Assembly: GCF_024733555.1 (NCBI RefSeq)
Contig: NZ_JANIOF010000009.1
Location: 1 to 53,595 of the forward strand
From: Paenibacillus sp. SC116
GTDB lineage: Bacteria > Bacillota > Bacilli > Paenibacillales > Paenibacillaceae
Direction: 5' to 3'
Length of the DNA: 53,595 bases
Shown: positions 44,236-52,349 of the stretch, piece after piece
How positions within the stretch are numbered: the stretch's first letter is position 1
Layout: each line of letters starts with the position of its first letter
Translations under genes and position numbers: made by a program
Notes under the pieces: model-generated
Seen by the model: only the letters and a program-made list of their open reading frames with translations
Told to the model about the DNA's origin: nothing
The model's database searches: none

Positions 44236-46200
44236 ATGACCCGAGCTCACGCTTATCGCTCCGTCTTATCTGCTATCGTATTGATGACAACGGGGTTCTG
44301 CTTGCTAATATGGCTGCTGCCTAATGAACTAGTCCCTTCTGTCGGGCCTGAAGCAGCCGAACAGATTACGAGGAAAGAGGGGCCCACTGTCCCCCCTCCA
44401 CCTCCAATCGATACTCCGCGCTCAGAACGGATTGCAGAGTATCACATTGATGTGAAACTGGACGAGGCGTCCAAGACCCTCTATGGGTTGCAAGCAGTCA
44501 CCTGGAATAACCCAGGACGTAAGACCGTGAATGAGCTGTATTTTCATCTCTATCCAAATGCCTTTGAATCTGCGGATACCACTTTTATGAAGGAGTCCGG
44601 GGGAAAACTACGTGGAGATAAAATGCCTGCAGATGGTTACGGCAATATGCAAATCACCGCAATTCAGACGGAAGATGGCTTGCCTCTTATGAATCGACTG
44701 GAATACGTTCAGCCAGACGATGGCAATACCAAAGATCGAACCGTTATGAAATTGCGCTTGCCACAGCCGGTCAAAGCTGGTGGAAGTATTACGTTAAAAA
44801 TGAAATATGAAGTTAAACTGCCACGTATATTTGCACGCATGGGTGCCACTGACAATTTCGTTATGGCAGGGCAATGGTTTCCGAAGCTAGCAGCCTATGA
44901 AAAGGCTGGCATAAGAGGACGAAATACGGATGGATGGAATGTGCATCAATACCATGGCAACTCCGAATTTTACTCGAATTATGGTATTTTCAATGTCCGC
45001 ATTCAAGTTCCTGAATCCTATATCGTTGCAGCGACGGGGTTCCCAACGAAAACGCCTGTGACTGCAAATGGTAGTAAGGTGTATCACTTTTATGCCGACG
45101 ATGTACATGATTTTGCTTGGGCAGCGTCTCCAAACTTTATCTATGTTGAGGAGCCTTTCTCGTCCAAAAATGTACCGGGTGTGCGTATTAAACTCTATTT
45201 AGATCCGAAGCACCAAGCGCTAAAGGAACGTTATATGTACGCCGCCAAAGCAGCCTTAAACCAATTTAGCCAATGGTATGGTGAGTATCCGTATTCAACT
45301 TTATCTATTGTTGTACCTCCGCTTGAGGCTAATGGCGCTGGGGGGATGGAATATCCTACTTTGGTGACGACATTCGGGGCTGGGGACGACAGTCCAGGCT
45401 ATGATCTAGAACGAACCGTTGTGCATGAGATCGGCCACCAATATTTCTACGGCCTACTAGCTTCCAATGAATTTGAGGAGGCTTGGCTGGATGAAGGCTT
45501 TACGTCTTACGCTGAAGACAAGCTGATGGAATCGGAATTTGGGGTTACCCCGAATTTCATGGTGGAATCAAGCTACATTACTTCTCCTGCCCCGTTAAAG
45601 CAGTCAGCCTGGCAGTATCACAATCAAGAGCATTATGCAGAAAACGTATATGTGAGAGCTAAGCTTGTACTAGTCGCCTTAGAGCGTCAAGTAGGCGAAA
45701 AGACAATGAAGCGTATTTTAAAAACCTATACAGAAAAATATCGCTTTAAGCACCCGACCACTGCCGACTTTCAACGTGTAGTAGAATCGGTGACCAAGCG
45801 CAACTGGTCTTCATTTTTCAGTCAATATGTATACGATCGGCAGATGGCTGACTTTGCAGTAGAATCCATTGAACTAAACAAAACTGGCAACCAGTATGAA
45901 TCGATCGTACATATTACTAAGCGTGGGGCCGATTATCCCGAAGTACCTATTGTATTCCGATTTGAAGATGGGAGCACAACGCGAAAAATATGGTCCGGTG
46001 AAGGAGATCGTATTCAATACAAGCTGACCCACTCCTCACCGCTCGCTTGGGTGTTCGTCGATCCATTACATACGATCGTGCTGGACAATAAGCAAATTAA
46101 TAACTATATGAAGGCTTCTGTGAATGAGCCCGTACGCACTCGCGTCGATTGGACGGCAATGAAATGGATTGAAATGATGAGTAAGCTGTTAGGGTGGTGA
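44236..46200 (+). CDS. Membrane-anchored M1-family metallopeptidase
   Basis: A 654-residue peptidase with one N-terminal transmembrane segment (SVLSAIVLMTTGFCLLIWLL, about 9-30) and no evident cleavage site, so anchored outward. A Pro-rich linker (VPPPPPID) leads to the M1 domains. The catalytic features are GGMEYP (about 369, the GxMEN-type exopeptidase motif), H397-E398-IG-H401 and third zinc ligand E420 (WLDEGFTSY). ATG at 44236 has GGGAGG nine bases away; a longer in-frame ATG at 44209 lacks this. A membrane protein gene follows within 8 bp, suggesting a shared role in surface proteolysis. Confidence 0.88.
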   Translation: MTRAHAYRSVLSAIVLMTTGFCLLIWLLPNELVPSVGPEAAEQITRKEGPTVPPPPPIDTPRSERIAEYHIDVKLDEASKTLYGLQAVTWNNPGRKTVNELYFHLYPNAFESADTTFMKESGGKLRGDKMPADGYGNMQITAIQTEDGLPLMNRLEYVQPDDGNTKDRTVMKLRLPQPVKAGGSITLKMKYEVKLPRIFARMGATDNFVMAGQWFPKLAAYEKAGIRGRNTDGWNVHQYHGNSEFYSNYGIFNVRIQVPESYIVAATGFPTKTPVTANGSKVYHFYADDVHDFAWAASPNFIYVEEPFSSKNVPGVRIKLYLDPKHQALKERYMYAAKAALNQFSQWYGEYPYSTLSIVVPPLEANGAGGMEYPTLVTTFGAGDDSPGYDLERTVVHEIGHQYFYGLLASNEFEEAWLDEGFTSYAEDKLMESEFGVTPNFMVESSYITSPAPLKQSAWQYHNQEHYAENVYVRAKLVLVALERQVGEKTMKRILKTYTEKYRFKHPTTADFQRVVESVTKRNWSSFFSQYVYDRQMADFAVESIELNKTGNQYESIVHITKRGADYPEVPIVFRFEDGSTTRKIWSGEGDRIQYKLTHSSPLAWVFVDPLHTIVLDNKQINNYMKASVNEPVRTRVDWTAMKWIEMMSKLLGW

Positions 46201-46207
46201 TCAGTTG

Positions 46208-47041
46208 ATGACGATGAAACCTCATATTCGTGCGGGATGGGATTGGGTCAAGGAGCATCTATACATCTGGATTATTCTATTTATTTATCAGCTGTTATGG
46301 GGATTCTTCTTATACCGCTTCATTGATCATATTGTTGTTCCGTTGTTGCAACGCTATCCTGAGCCTGCTCCAACAGAGTTAAGCCGTTCTTTATTCCATA
46401 TCGAAGCGCATTTTCAATTAACAAGAACAACGGAGTACGCGCCTTATTTATGGACAATCGTCGGATTTGTCGCCCTGCGTATGCTGCTTACTCCACTCAT
46501 TCATGCCGGGCTGTTATACAGCATGTCTTATTCGCATCGTAATAGTAAAGGACTCGCATTCTTTCGCGGCATGAAAACACTGTGGAAACCGATGAGCTTA
46601 CTATATGTATTCGAACTGGTTCTCGTTCTTCTCCCAGCATATTGGATCGTACCTAAATTAACCGCACTTCTAGCAAGCGCCATGAGTGCAACTGATCTCC
46701 TCCAACAGGTGGCACCAATGCTCATTCTCTGGCTTGTTGGTGGATGGATTGTACATCACTTATTCTTACTTATGCAATTTGGAAAGGCCAGCGAACAATC
46801 GATATGGTCAGCTTTGCTTACGGGTATGCGCGGTCTTCTACCGATACTCGGGATATCTTTATTCTTTCTAGTTATAGGATTCCTCGGAAGTGCATTAGTA
46901 ACGGCAGCAGCTATGTTTTGGACAGGAATGACCGCACTTTTATTACAACAAGCTTATCCAGCTATAAGGACTTTGTTACAAATATGGAGCCTTTCCAGTC
47001 GGTTTGATTTGTGGCAAAAGATCGACAACAGGCCTTTTTAA
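46208..47041 (+). CDS. Multi-pass membrane protein of unknown function
   Basis: A 277-residue integral membrane protein with about five hydrophobic segments (residues 18-40, 80-100, 130-155, 165-190, 210-245). No named domain is recognised. It begins eight bases after the stop of the M1 peptidase gene and shares its ribosome-binding region (GGTGGTGA), so it is co-expressed; a role in anchoring or assisting the peptidase is only inference. TTG at 46205 and ATG at 46214 are alternative starts. A strong terminator follows. Confidence 0.72.
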   Translation: MTMKPHIRAGWDWVKEHLYIWIILFIYQLLWGFFLYRFIDHIVVPLLQRYPEPAPTELSRSLFHIEAHFQLTRTTEYAPYLWTIVGFVALRMLLTPLIHAGLLYSMSYSHRNSKGLAFFRGMKTLWKPMSLLYVFELVLVLLPAYWIVPKLTALLASAMSATDLLQQVAPMLILWLVGGWIVHHLFLLMQFGKASEQSIWSALLTGMRGLLPILGISLFFLVIGFLGSALVTAAAMFWTGMTALLLQQAYPAIRTLLQIWSLSSRFDLWQKIDNRPF

Positions 47042-47105
47042 AACAGATTGTATGCGTAAGATCGAGATATAGTAAGAAAATGAACAAAAAAGGGTGAAGA
47101 AAACG

Positions 47106-47145
47106 CTTGCTTGAGCCTAAATGATAGGTTTAAGCAAGTTTTTTT
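47106..47145 (+). terminator. Terminator of the M1 peptidase operon
   Basis: TTGCTTGAGCCTA pairs with TAGGTTTAAGCAA (13 pairs, two G-U), followed by GTTTTTTTG on the plus strand. Confidence 0.9.
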
Positions 47146-47166
47146 GCGTTTTTGGACATAAGCAAT

Positions 47167-47195
47167 TTGTAAAATCGGAAAATGTCTGTTAAAAT
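47167..47195 (+). promoter_or_regulatory. Promoter of the riboswitch-NlpC/P60 transcript
   Basis: TTGTAA (47167-47172), 17-nt spacer, TAAAAT (47190-47195); start near 47202, about 57 bases before the riboswitch. Confidence 0.65.
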
Positions 47196-47258
47196 AAACC
47201 TTAGATTTATTACAAGTTTGTCATGAACTACGATGAATTTCTTGCAAAATTGTAATTA

Positions 47259-47414
47259 CGTGTGACGGAAAGAAAGATGTCCTATTATGAAAGCCGAATT
47301 CCCGAGGACATCCGGGAAGCGGGGGAACCAAGTTTTTGGGTGAATTGATCTCGGATTGCACAGGGATCATAGGGAGACCTTCAACCGAACCCTACAGCTA
47401 ACCTCGCAGGCACG
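47259..47414 (+). promoter_or_regulatory. Cyclic di-AMP riboswitch (ydaO-yuaA type)
   Basis: The conserved ydaO blocks appear in order: AAGCCGAATT, GCGGGGGAACCAA, GGGTGAATTGATC, CATAGGGAGACCTTCAACC, GAACCCTACAGCTAACCTCG and AGGCACGG. A short P1 (CGTGT 47259-47263 with GCACG 47410-47414) closes it. This class binds c-di-AMP and shuts off genes for osmolyte transport and cell wall hydrolases, and the gene here is an NlpC/P60 hydrolase. The ribosome binding site begins right at the 3' end and no terminator hairpin lies between, which points to translational control. Confidence 0.93.
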
Positions 47415-47430
47415 GAAGGGGAACCTATAC

Positions 47431-47898
47431 TTGAAGAAGAAATTAATCACAGCCGCACTGGCGACAAGCCTACTGCTATCATTCGGAGCAGGAAGTGCAT
47501 TCGCAGCAACAACAATGGACGGCGCAATCGACAAAGTAATCGGCGTAGATTACAAATACGGCGGTACAACAACAAGCGGCTTTGATTGCTCAGGATTTAC
47601 TAGCTACATATTCAACAAACTAGGCTTAGATTTGTCTCGTACGTCTGGCTCTCAGTTTGAAGAAGGCACTAAAGTTTCCAAAGACGATCTTCGCGCTGGA
47701 GACCTTGTATTCTTCAACACTAGCGGCAAAGGCGTTTCCCACGTTGGTATCTATGTAGGCGACGGTAAGTTCGCTCACTCTGCTACGAATAAGGGCGTTA
47801 CAATCGACAAGCTTAGCATGAACTACTATGAGGAGCGCTATTTGGGTGCTCGTCGTGTAATGAGTAATACACAATACGAGAAATACGCTACAGAGTAA
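47431..47898 (+). CDS. Secreted NlpC/P60 cell wall hydrolase
   Basis: A 155-residue exported endopeptidase of the NlpC/P60 family, which cuts the gamma-D-Glu to diaminopimelate bond in peptidoglycan stems. The signal peptide runs to about GSAFAA (26). The catalytic residues are C53 (GFDCSGF), H104 (VSHVGIYVG) and H116 (FAHSA). It has only the catalytic domain, no SH3 or LysM module. The TTG at 47431 follows AAGGGGA by eight to nine bases; an in-frame ATG at 47356 would lie inside the riboswitch and is rejected. Expression is under the c-di-AMP riboswitch. Confidence 0.93.
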   Translation: MKKKLITAALATSLLLSFGAGSAFAATTMDGAIDKVIGVDYKYGGTTTSGFDCSGFTSYIFNKLGLDLSRTSGSQFEEGTKVSKDDLRAGDLVFFNTSGKGVSHVGIYVGDGKFAHSATNKGVTIDKLSMNYYEERYLGARRVMSNTQYEKYATE

Positions 47899-47930
47899 TT
47901 ATCTTTATTATAAGTTATACGTGATACCAA

Positions 47931-47975
47931 GCCCGGTGGGAGGTGATTAACACATCCTGTCGGGTTTTTATTTTC
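47931..47975 (+). terminator. Terminator after the NlpC/P60 gene
   Basis: CCCGGTGGGAGGTG folds on CACATCCTGTCGGG with small internal loops, followed by TTTTTATTTT on the plus strand. Confidence 0.72.
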
Positions 47976-48006
47976 CCCTCACCTGTTATTCGAAAGGAGA
48001 ATTTCC

Positions 48007-49365
48007 ATGTACGTCTGGTTTCATAGGCGTGACTTGCGCACGACAGATATGCGATTATTCGATAAACTTCGCTCCCTGCACATGCCTGGCATTCATATAC
48101 TCGTCCTAGATCCCATGCTGCTAGATGAAAACCGCGCTCGTGAGCACAGCGGCCGACATTTCTTGCACCAGGTTAGTCGCCTGCAACAAAACTACCAGCA
48201 AGCCAACCAACATTTAGTGATTGTCTATGGTTCACCTGATCAAGTTCTACTCCTGTTGGCCGCCAATTATCCACTACAAATAGTCGCTTTCCATGAGGAT
48301 ATGACTCCTTATGCCAAACAGCGTGATCAGACATTACTCGATACTGCTCGAGCCTGTGGACTAGAGACAATTACAGACATCGATCATATGCTTATTGATG
48401 CGGATTCCTTTGATCATTTCGCCAACCGCGATCAACCTTACAAAGTATTTACCCCGTTTTATAACAAATGGAAACAGGCTATGGATCTTTTTGCGGAACC
48501 ACCTATGTTTACTTCGCTAAATGACCTTGTAACGGTACAAGTTTCGCCAAACATTGCAGAAGCTTTTTCGCTCCCTCTATGGATGTATGACGCTTTACAG
48601 TCAACATCCCCTTCAATTTCAACAGATGAACCGCAGAAAAAACTACAGCAGTTCTTAGTAGAAAAGCTTCCTGACTATGAACAAGGAAGAGATAGATATG
48701 GATGGAGCCATACCAGTCAAATGAGCGGATATATAAACACAGGGGCCATTTCCATTCGACAAGTATACGAACAAGCAGCTCAGGATGGGAGCGGATATAA
48801 AGATAGCTGGATTCGGCAACTTGCATGGCGCGACTTTTATCTCTACCAGGCTTTGCGGAACCAAGATTATTTCTCGTATGAGCGGAAATTTGATTGGTCC
48901 GGATTCGACACCGCTGCATTTGATTATTGGGCTGAGGCAAAAACCGGGATACCCATCATTGATGCAGCTATGACACAGTTAAAAGAAACAGGAGAAATGC
49001 CCAATCGCCTGCGGATGGTGACAGCCATGTTCTTAACGAAGCAGTTACTCTGCCCTTTTTTCTATGGCGAAGCTTATTTTCGAGACAAATTAGCCGACTA
49101 CGATCATGTACTCAATCGAGGTGGTTGGCTGTGGAGCTCTTCGCTAGGCTATGATGCTGCACCCTATTTCCGCGTGATGAACCCAGTACGTCAATCAGAG
49201 ACCTATGATCCGAGCGGTGCTTATATTCGCCGATGGCTGCCACAACTCGCTCATCTCTCTGACAAAGCGATACATCAATCACAAGCAAATGCCATTGTTG
49301 ACTTGAAACAAGCTCGCATTCGAGCAATTGAGCAGTATGGGTTCCTTCTAAAGCAAAATAAGTAG
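48007..49365 (+). CDS. phr: Deoxyribodipyrimidine photolyase
   Basis: A 452-residue class I photolyase that uses blue light and FAD to split cyclobutane pyrimidine dimers. The N-terminal Rossmann-like antenna domain (1-130, MYVWFHRRDLRTTD) and the C-terminal FAD domain are complete, with RYGWSHTSQMSGYINTGAIS, the WRDFYLY and NRLRMVTAMFLTKQLL segments and WSSSLGYDAAPYFRVMNP. AAAGGAG lies eight bases before the ATG. Length fits class I CPD photolyases of Bacillus. The gene stands alone between two terminators. Confidence 0.93.
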   Translation: MYVWFHRRDLRTTDMRLFDKLRSLHMPGIHILVLDPMLLDENRAREHSGRHFLHQVSRLQQNYQQANQHLVIVYGSPDQVLLLLAANYPLQIVAFHEDMTPYAKQRDQTLLDTARACGLETITDIDHMLIDADSFDHFANRDQPYKVFTPFYNKWKQAMDLFAEPPMFTSLNDLVTVQVSPNIAEAFSLPLWMYDALQSTSPSISTDEPQKKLQQFLVEKLPDYEQGRDRYGWSHTSQMSGYINTGAISIRQVYEQAAQDGSGYKDSWIRQLAWRDFYLYQALRNQDYFSYERKFDWSGFDTAAFDYWAEAKTGIPIIDAAMTQLKETGEMPNRLRMVTAMFLTKQLLCPFFYGEAYFRDKLADYDHVLNRGGWLWSSSLGYDAAPYFRVMNPVRQSETYDPSGAYIRRWLPQLAHLSDKAIHQSQANAIVDLKQARIRAIEQYGFLLKQNK

Positions 49366-49371
49366 AACAAT

Positions 49372-49425
49372 GAAAAAAAACAGGCTTAACGGATTTTTTG
49401 TTTCCGTTAAAGCCTGCTTTTCTAT
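49372..49425. terminator. Bidirectional terminator between photolyase and the small exported peptide gene
   Basis: CAGGCTTAACGGA pairs with TCCGTTAAAGCCTG with one bulged base (49381-49416). Plus strand continues CTTTTC; the minus strand continues with eight T, so both convergent genes can use it. Confidence 0.82.
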
Positions 49426-49506
49426 GTGATCTATTACTATATCGATCTATAATTTTATTTAACGAAGTAAGCCTCATTATTACAAATAAAGCTTTCGACA
49501 CATTCA

Positions 49507-49728
49507 TTATTTCTCGCTAGTATTGCGTTCCGATTCGACATGTTTCTCGTGGAACAAATTGCTTTTTTCCCGCGTCAGCAGTCGTTTATCCGGAGTATCG
49601 ACACGCTTTTGCACTTCCGCCATCTGAATGACAGATGGTGTAAATGGGACTGCTTGAGCCGATATCGTTGGTGCTAATAGCATCATCATGGAAAAGGACC
49701 ACGCCGCTGCACTTGTCGATTTTTTCAT
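49507..49728 (-). CDS. Small exported peptide of unknown function
   Basis: A 73-residue protein with a clear signal peptide (MKKSTSAAAWSFSMMMLLAP to ISAQA, about 25). The remaining 48 residues are charged and have no Cys: PFTPSVIQMAEVQKRVDTP then KRLLTREKSNLFHEKHVE. AAGGAAAA lies just before the ATG at 49728; a longer open frame above has no ribosome binding site. I recognise no family. It has no Rap-like gene beside it, so a Phr pheromone is not supported. The convergent terminator with the photolyase gene serves it. Confidence 0.55.
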   Translation of the reverse strand: MKKSTSAAAWSFSMMMLLAPTISAQAVPFTPSVIQMAEVQKRVDTPDKRLLTREKSNLFHEKHVESERNTSEK

Positions 49729-50007
49729 TTTTCCTTCCACCTTTCCTAATAACACAACTTCTTATTTTTATTCTTAGTTTAATAATAGACAAATAGCTAT
49801 ATGTGATTCCCATACGTTATTAACCAGTTCATGATGGTTGAAGCAGCTTATTAGTCATTATGAAGGGTGAACCTGAAAATAAAATGAAATACACGTTAAC
49901 TTTTCATTGAACGCAAATCCCATAAATATTCTATGACATGATAGGAATAACCTAGCATTGAAGAGATTAAGTGGCATAAAAAGCCAGACCAAGACGAATC
50001 CGATTAA

Positions 50008-50408
50008 ATGATCGGCCATTCTGAGCGAGACTGTCTCAAAAAGTCGCGGGCCAAGTGGGGCATATTCGCCAACGCTGAACCTGATCAACTTCTCGGTATC
50101 ATTGAAGCTTTCGAGTTCAATCAAAAAGTAAACGCAGTGACGATTGGTTATTTCTTGGCGGAATCGCAATGGGGGAAGGGGAGAACGACCGAAGCGGTGG
50201 GCATATTGATCGATTTTTTGCTTATGGATGTTGACGTCAATCACATTCAGGCTGAAGTGATGCCTCCCAATACCCCTTCTAAGAAAGTGCTGCTGAAAAT
50301 AACTTTGTCTATGAAGGAACGCTAAGGCAGGCTTCCCAATGGTCAGGTAAAGGAATCGTCGATTTAGAAATATACAGTATCTTAAAAGAAGACTATGTAA
50401 AAGGGTAG
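50008..50408 (+). pseudogene. Broken GNAT acetyltransferase gene
   Basis: The reading frame from about 50060 encodes the middle of a RimJ/RimL-type GNAT N-acetyltransferase (GIIEAFEFNQKVNAVTIGYFLAESQWGKGRTTEAV, with the acetyl-CoA loop QWGKG, then VDVNHIQAEVMPPNT). Near 50298 a single base is missing from an A-run (AAAATAAC where the family codes KNN), shifting the frame; the true C-terminus FVYEGTLRQASQWSGKG and DLEIYSILKEDYVKG continues in another frame to 50408. The N-terminal part before about 50050 is degenerate. It is a decayed gene, or possibly a sequencing slip in the homopolymer. Confidence 0.75.
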
Positions 50409-50618
50409 ACTTACGCGATCTCTTGCTCCATAGAAAAAAGTCGGCCAAAGATAAAGATACCGAGTTGGAGGATTGGGGAAGAATGGAGGACTCGGTTGAC
50501 TTATAGGAGACGCGCCGATTGTCTGACAGAGGCCATAATCGTATCCTGCCGGACTTGTACTTGGGCTTGTAAATGAAGCGGACACCGGGATCGCACGTAT
50601 ACTTGTGCTCATGCTCAT
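50382..50618 (-). CDS. Possible small protein, doubtful
   Basis: A 78-residue frame beginning MSMSTSIRAIPVSASFTS, rich in Ser, Pro and Tyr (SPSTSPAGYDYG, SPPFFPNPPTRYLYLWP). This composition is like small spore-coat proteins but no family is recognised. The nearest GGGAGTG is about 14 bases before the ATG, too far. A CATAGTATA on the minus strand (about 50662-50670) resembles a sigma-K -10 box with ACC 15 bases upstream. The 3' end overlaps the GNAT pseudogene on the other strand. It may be real and spore-related or simply an open frame. Confidence 0.3.
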   Translation of the reverse strand: MSMSTSIRAIPVSASFTSPSTSPAGYDYGLCQTIGASPISQPSPPFFPNPPTRYLYLWPTFFYGARDRVSLPFYIVFF

Positions 50619-50866
50619 ACTAATTGTTCACACTCCCGGAAGCATAACGAATGTACCTAATGTATACTATGCAACCGTCTAGATTTGGTATGGACTGATG
50701 TCACGCTTCGATTTTATATAACGATTCGATTGAAGTGAGTAGAGCGCTGGGCCTCGGGGGAAATGAACGAAGTAATGCGTTGGAGGATCGCAAAGGGTTG
50801 GAGTGTCATTTAGCGTTTTCATTTAGGGTCATCTAGAATCTATAACTCACAACCCTTGCGAAAGTT

Positions 50867-51439
50867 TTATTGGGTATTTATCGTTAGCGTCTGACCTGCA
50901 TAAATATTTTCACTACCTAAGCCATTGAGCTGCATGATGGCTTGTTTGGTCGTACCATATCTTGCGGCAATGGAGTCTAGGGTATCTCCGAGTTGAACTC
51001 TATAGCTTATAGTAGGTCTCACTGGATAGTAAGCTTGCCAGTTTTGTTCTGGTAAGTTGGTGTCGCTTGTCTGGTAGTTGTACGGTGCAACGGGGGCGGC
51101 ATTTTGGTTGTTGTATGGTATGAAGGCTTGTTGGAAAGTATTGTACCTGCCTGGGATTTGCAATTGCTGCCCTGGAGATACAGAATCATGGTCCATGTTA
51201 TTAGCCTGCATAATCGCTTGCGTGGTGGTGCCGAATTGTCGTGCAATGGAGTCCATCGTATCCCCTCGCTTCACAATGTAGGTCAATCTAACCTCTAATT
51301 GCGTAGGGATGAACAGCCGTTGACCGATATAGATGGTATTATCGATTATCCAATTTGCCCCGACTAATGTCTGTACTGGAATATCGAAACTGCGGGAAAT
51401 AGTGGACAAAGAATCTCCTTGTTGTACGATATACCACAT
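50867..51439 (-). CDS. Triple LysM protein without signal peptide
   Basis: A 190-residue protein made of three LysM domains (about 1-47, 54-98, 146-190), which bind N-acetylglucosamine-containing glycans such as peptidoglycan or chitin. The second and third are near copies of those in the gene at 52350 (GDTMDSIARQFGTTTQAIMQAN and GDTLDSIAARYGTTKQAIMQLNGL). A 45-residue linker rich in Asn, Gln, Tyr and Pro separates them. The frame starts MWYIVQQGDSLSTIS with no export signal, as in LysM spore-coat proteins such as SafA. AAGGAGG is seven bases before the ATG. It is the last gene of a LysM operon, 28 bp after the previous one. Confidence 0.85.
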   Translation of the reverse strand: MWYIVQQGDSLSTISRSFDIPVQTLVGANWIIDNTIYIGQRLFIPTQLEVRLTYIVKRGDTMDSIARQFGTTTQAIMQANNMDHDSVSPGQQLQIPGRYNTFQQAFIPYNNQNAAPVAPYNYQTSDTNLPEQNWQAYYPVRPTISYRVQLGDTLDSIAARYGTTKQAIMQLNGLGSENIYAGQTLTINTQ

Positions 51440-51467
51440 CCTGATTCCTCCTTCATGATATAGATCG

Positions 51468-52346
51468 CTACATCGTGATATTATAGTGATTTTTAAGTAA
51501 GTATTTGGCCTGAGGCCACCCGCCCCATCTTTTGAAAGCTTTAGATGCCTCCTTATTTATTTCCTCTACACTCTTAATTGTTTTTATGCCGTTTGCAGAA
51601 TTGGGGAAGATGATGTATACGATCCCATATTGGGTTGGCTCAGTAGGATTAACTTTCAGTTGCTTGCCTAGATAGATTGAACCTGTGCCTATTTTACCTG
51701 AAAACAACGTGCGAGCGGTGTTAAGTGTTATGCTTTCGTTTTTAGGGCCCCAATCTGCAAAAAGAGCATATGCAGCTGTTTTTTCCCTCGTATTGATGAC
51801 CACTCCATAGTCTCCCAGGCTTACCCAGCTTATTGGATGAGGCATGATATAGAAGGGAGTCGATTCGCTCTTAAAACAATCGCCGCATGGGCTAATTTTT
51901 TGGTTGCAAATGGAGAAGCATTTCGTTGGTTCGACTACCATTCTACTCATAAAAAAATAAGCTGCTCTTGAAGTGTATATCGGAATACTTTTGTTAATAT
52001 CTGTCTCTTTAAATACGGCGATTGGTTCGCCTTTCAAAGGCAACTGTTGCGGTATAGGCCATTGATCAGGGTCACCTGGTGTCTGAAGGGGGCCGGTGGT
52101 TATACTCCGCCAAGGAATGTGTTCGCTCAGTTCCTCCGATAGCGTTGTTACACCTGTCTCCGTCTCATGGCTTTCGTTCACCGAATGAGTGGGAATGATA
52201 AGCGATTGACCCGAAGTAACTGTAGGGTCTATCATTCGGTTTGCGGTCATTAGTCGCTCTACAGTAACTTGGAATCTGTGACAGATTTGTTGAATAGTTT
52301 CTCCTGGCCGTACTGTATAGATCAAGGTTTTATCCCCCCTCTCCAT
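51468..52346 (-). CDS. LysM plus GH75-like domain protein
   Basis: A 292-residue protein without signal peptide. One LysM domain (about 8-52) is followed by a 50-residue linker and a domain (about 105-285) that I read as glycoside hydrolase family 75 (chitosanase-like): GDYGVVINTREKTAAYALFADWGPKN and GTGSIYLGKQL, then GIVYIIFPNSANG. The catalytic Asp of the family is present in ADWGP; the Glu expected in the GEGS-type motif reads Thr (GTGS), and about 15 extra residues are inserted before it. A cysteine group (C-FSIC, CGDC) around 147-162 is unusual. It lies 3 bp after the next gene and 28 bp before the triple LysM gene. Confidence 0.7.
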   Translation of the reverse strand: MERGDKTLIYTVRPGETIQQICHRFQVTVERLMTANRMIDPTVTSGQSLIIPTHSVNESHETETGVTTLSEELSEHIPWRSITTGPLQTPGDPDQWPIPQQLPLKGEPIAVFKETDINKSIPIYTSRAAYFFMSRMVVEPTKCFSICNQKISPCGDCFKSESTPFYIMPHPISWVSLGDYGVVINTREKTAAYALFADWGPKNESITLNTARTLFSGKIGTGSIYLGKQLKVNPTEPTQYGIVYIIFPNSANGIKTIKSVEEINKEASKAFKRWGGWPQAKYLLKNHYNITM

Positions 52347-52349
52347 GTA

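Noticed and set aside
49858..50448. A 196-codon minus-strand frame
   Set aside because: Antisense to the GNAT remnant, with low-complexity residues and no ribosome binding site.
50791..50870. Long-range pairing CGCAAGGGTTG with CAACCCTTTGCG after the triple LysM gene
   Set aside because: About 45 bases of loop and no T run, so not called a terminator.
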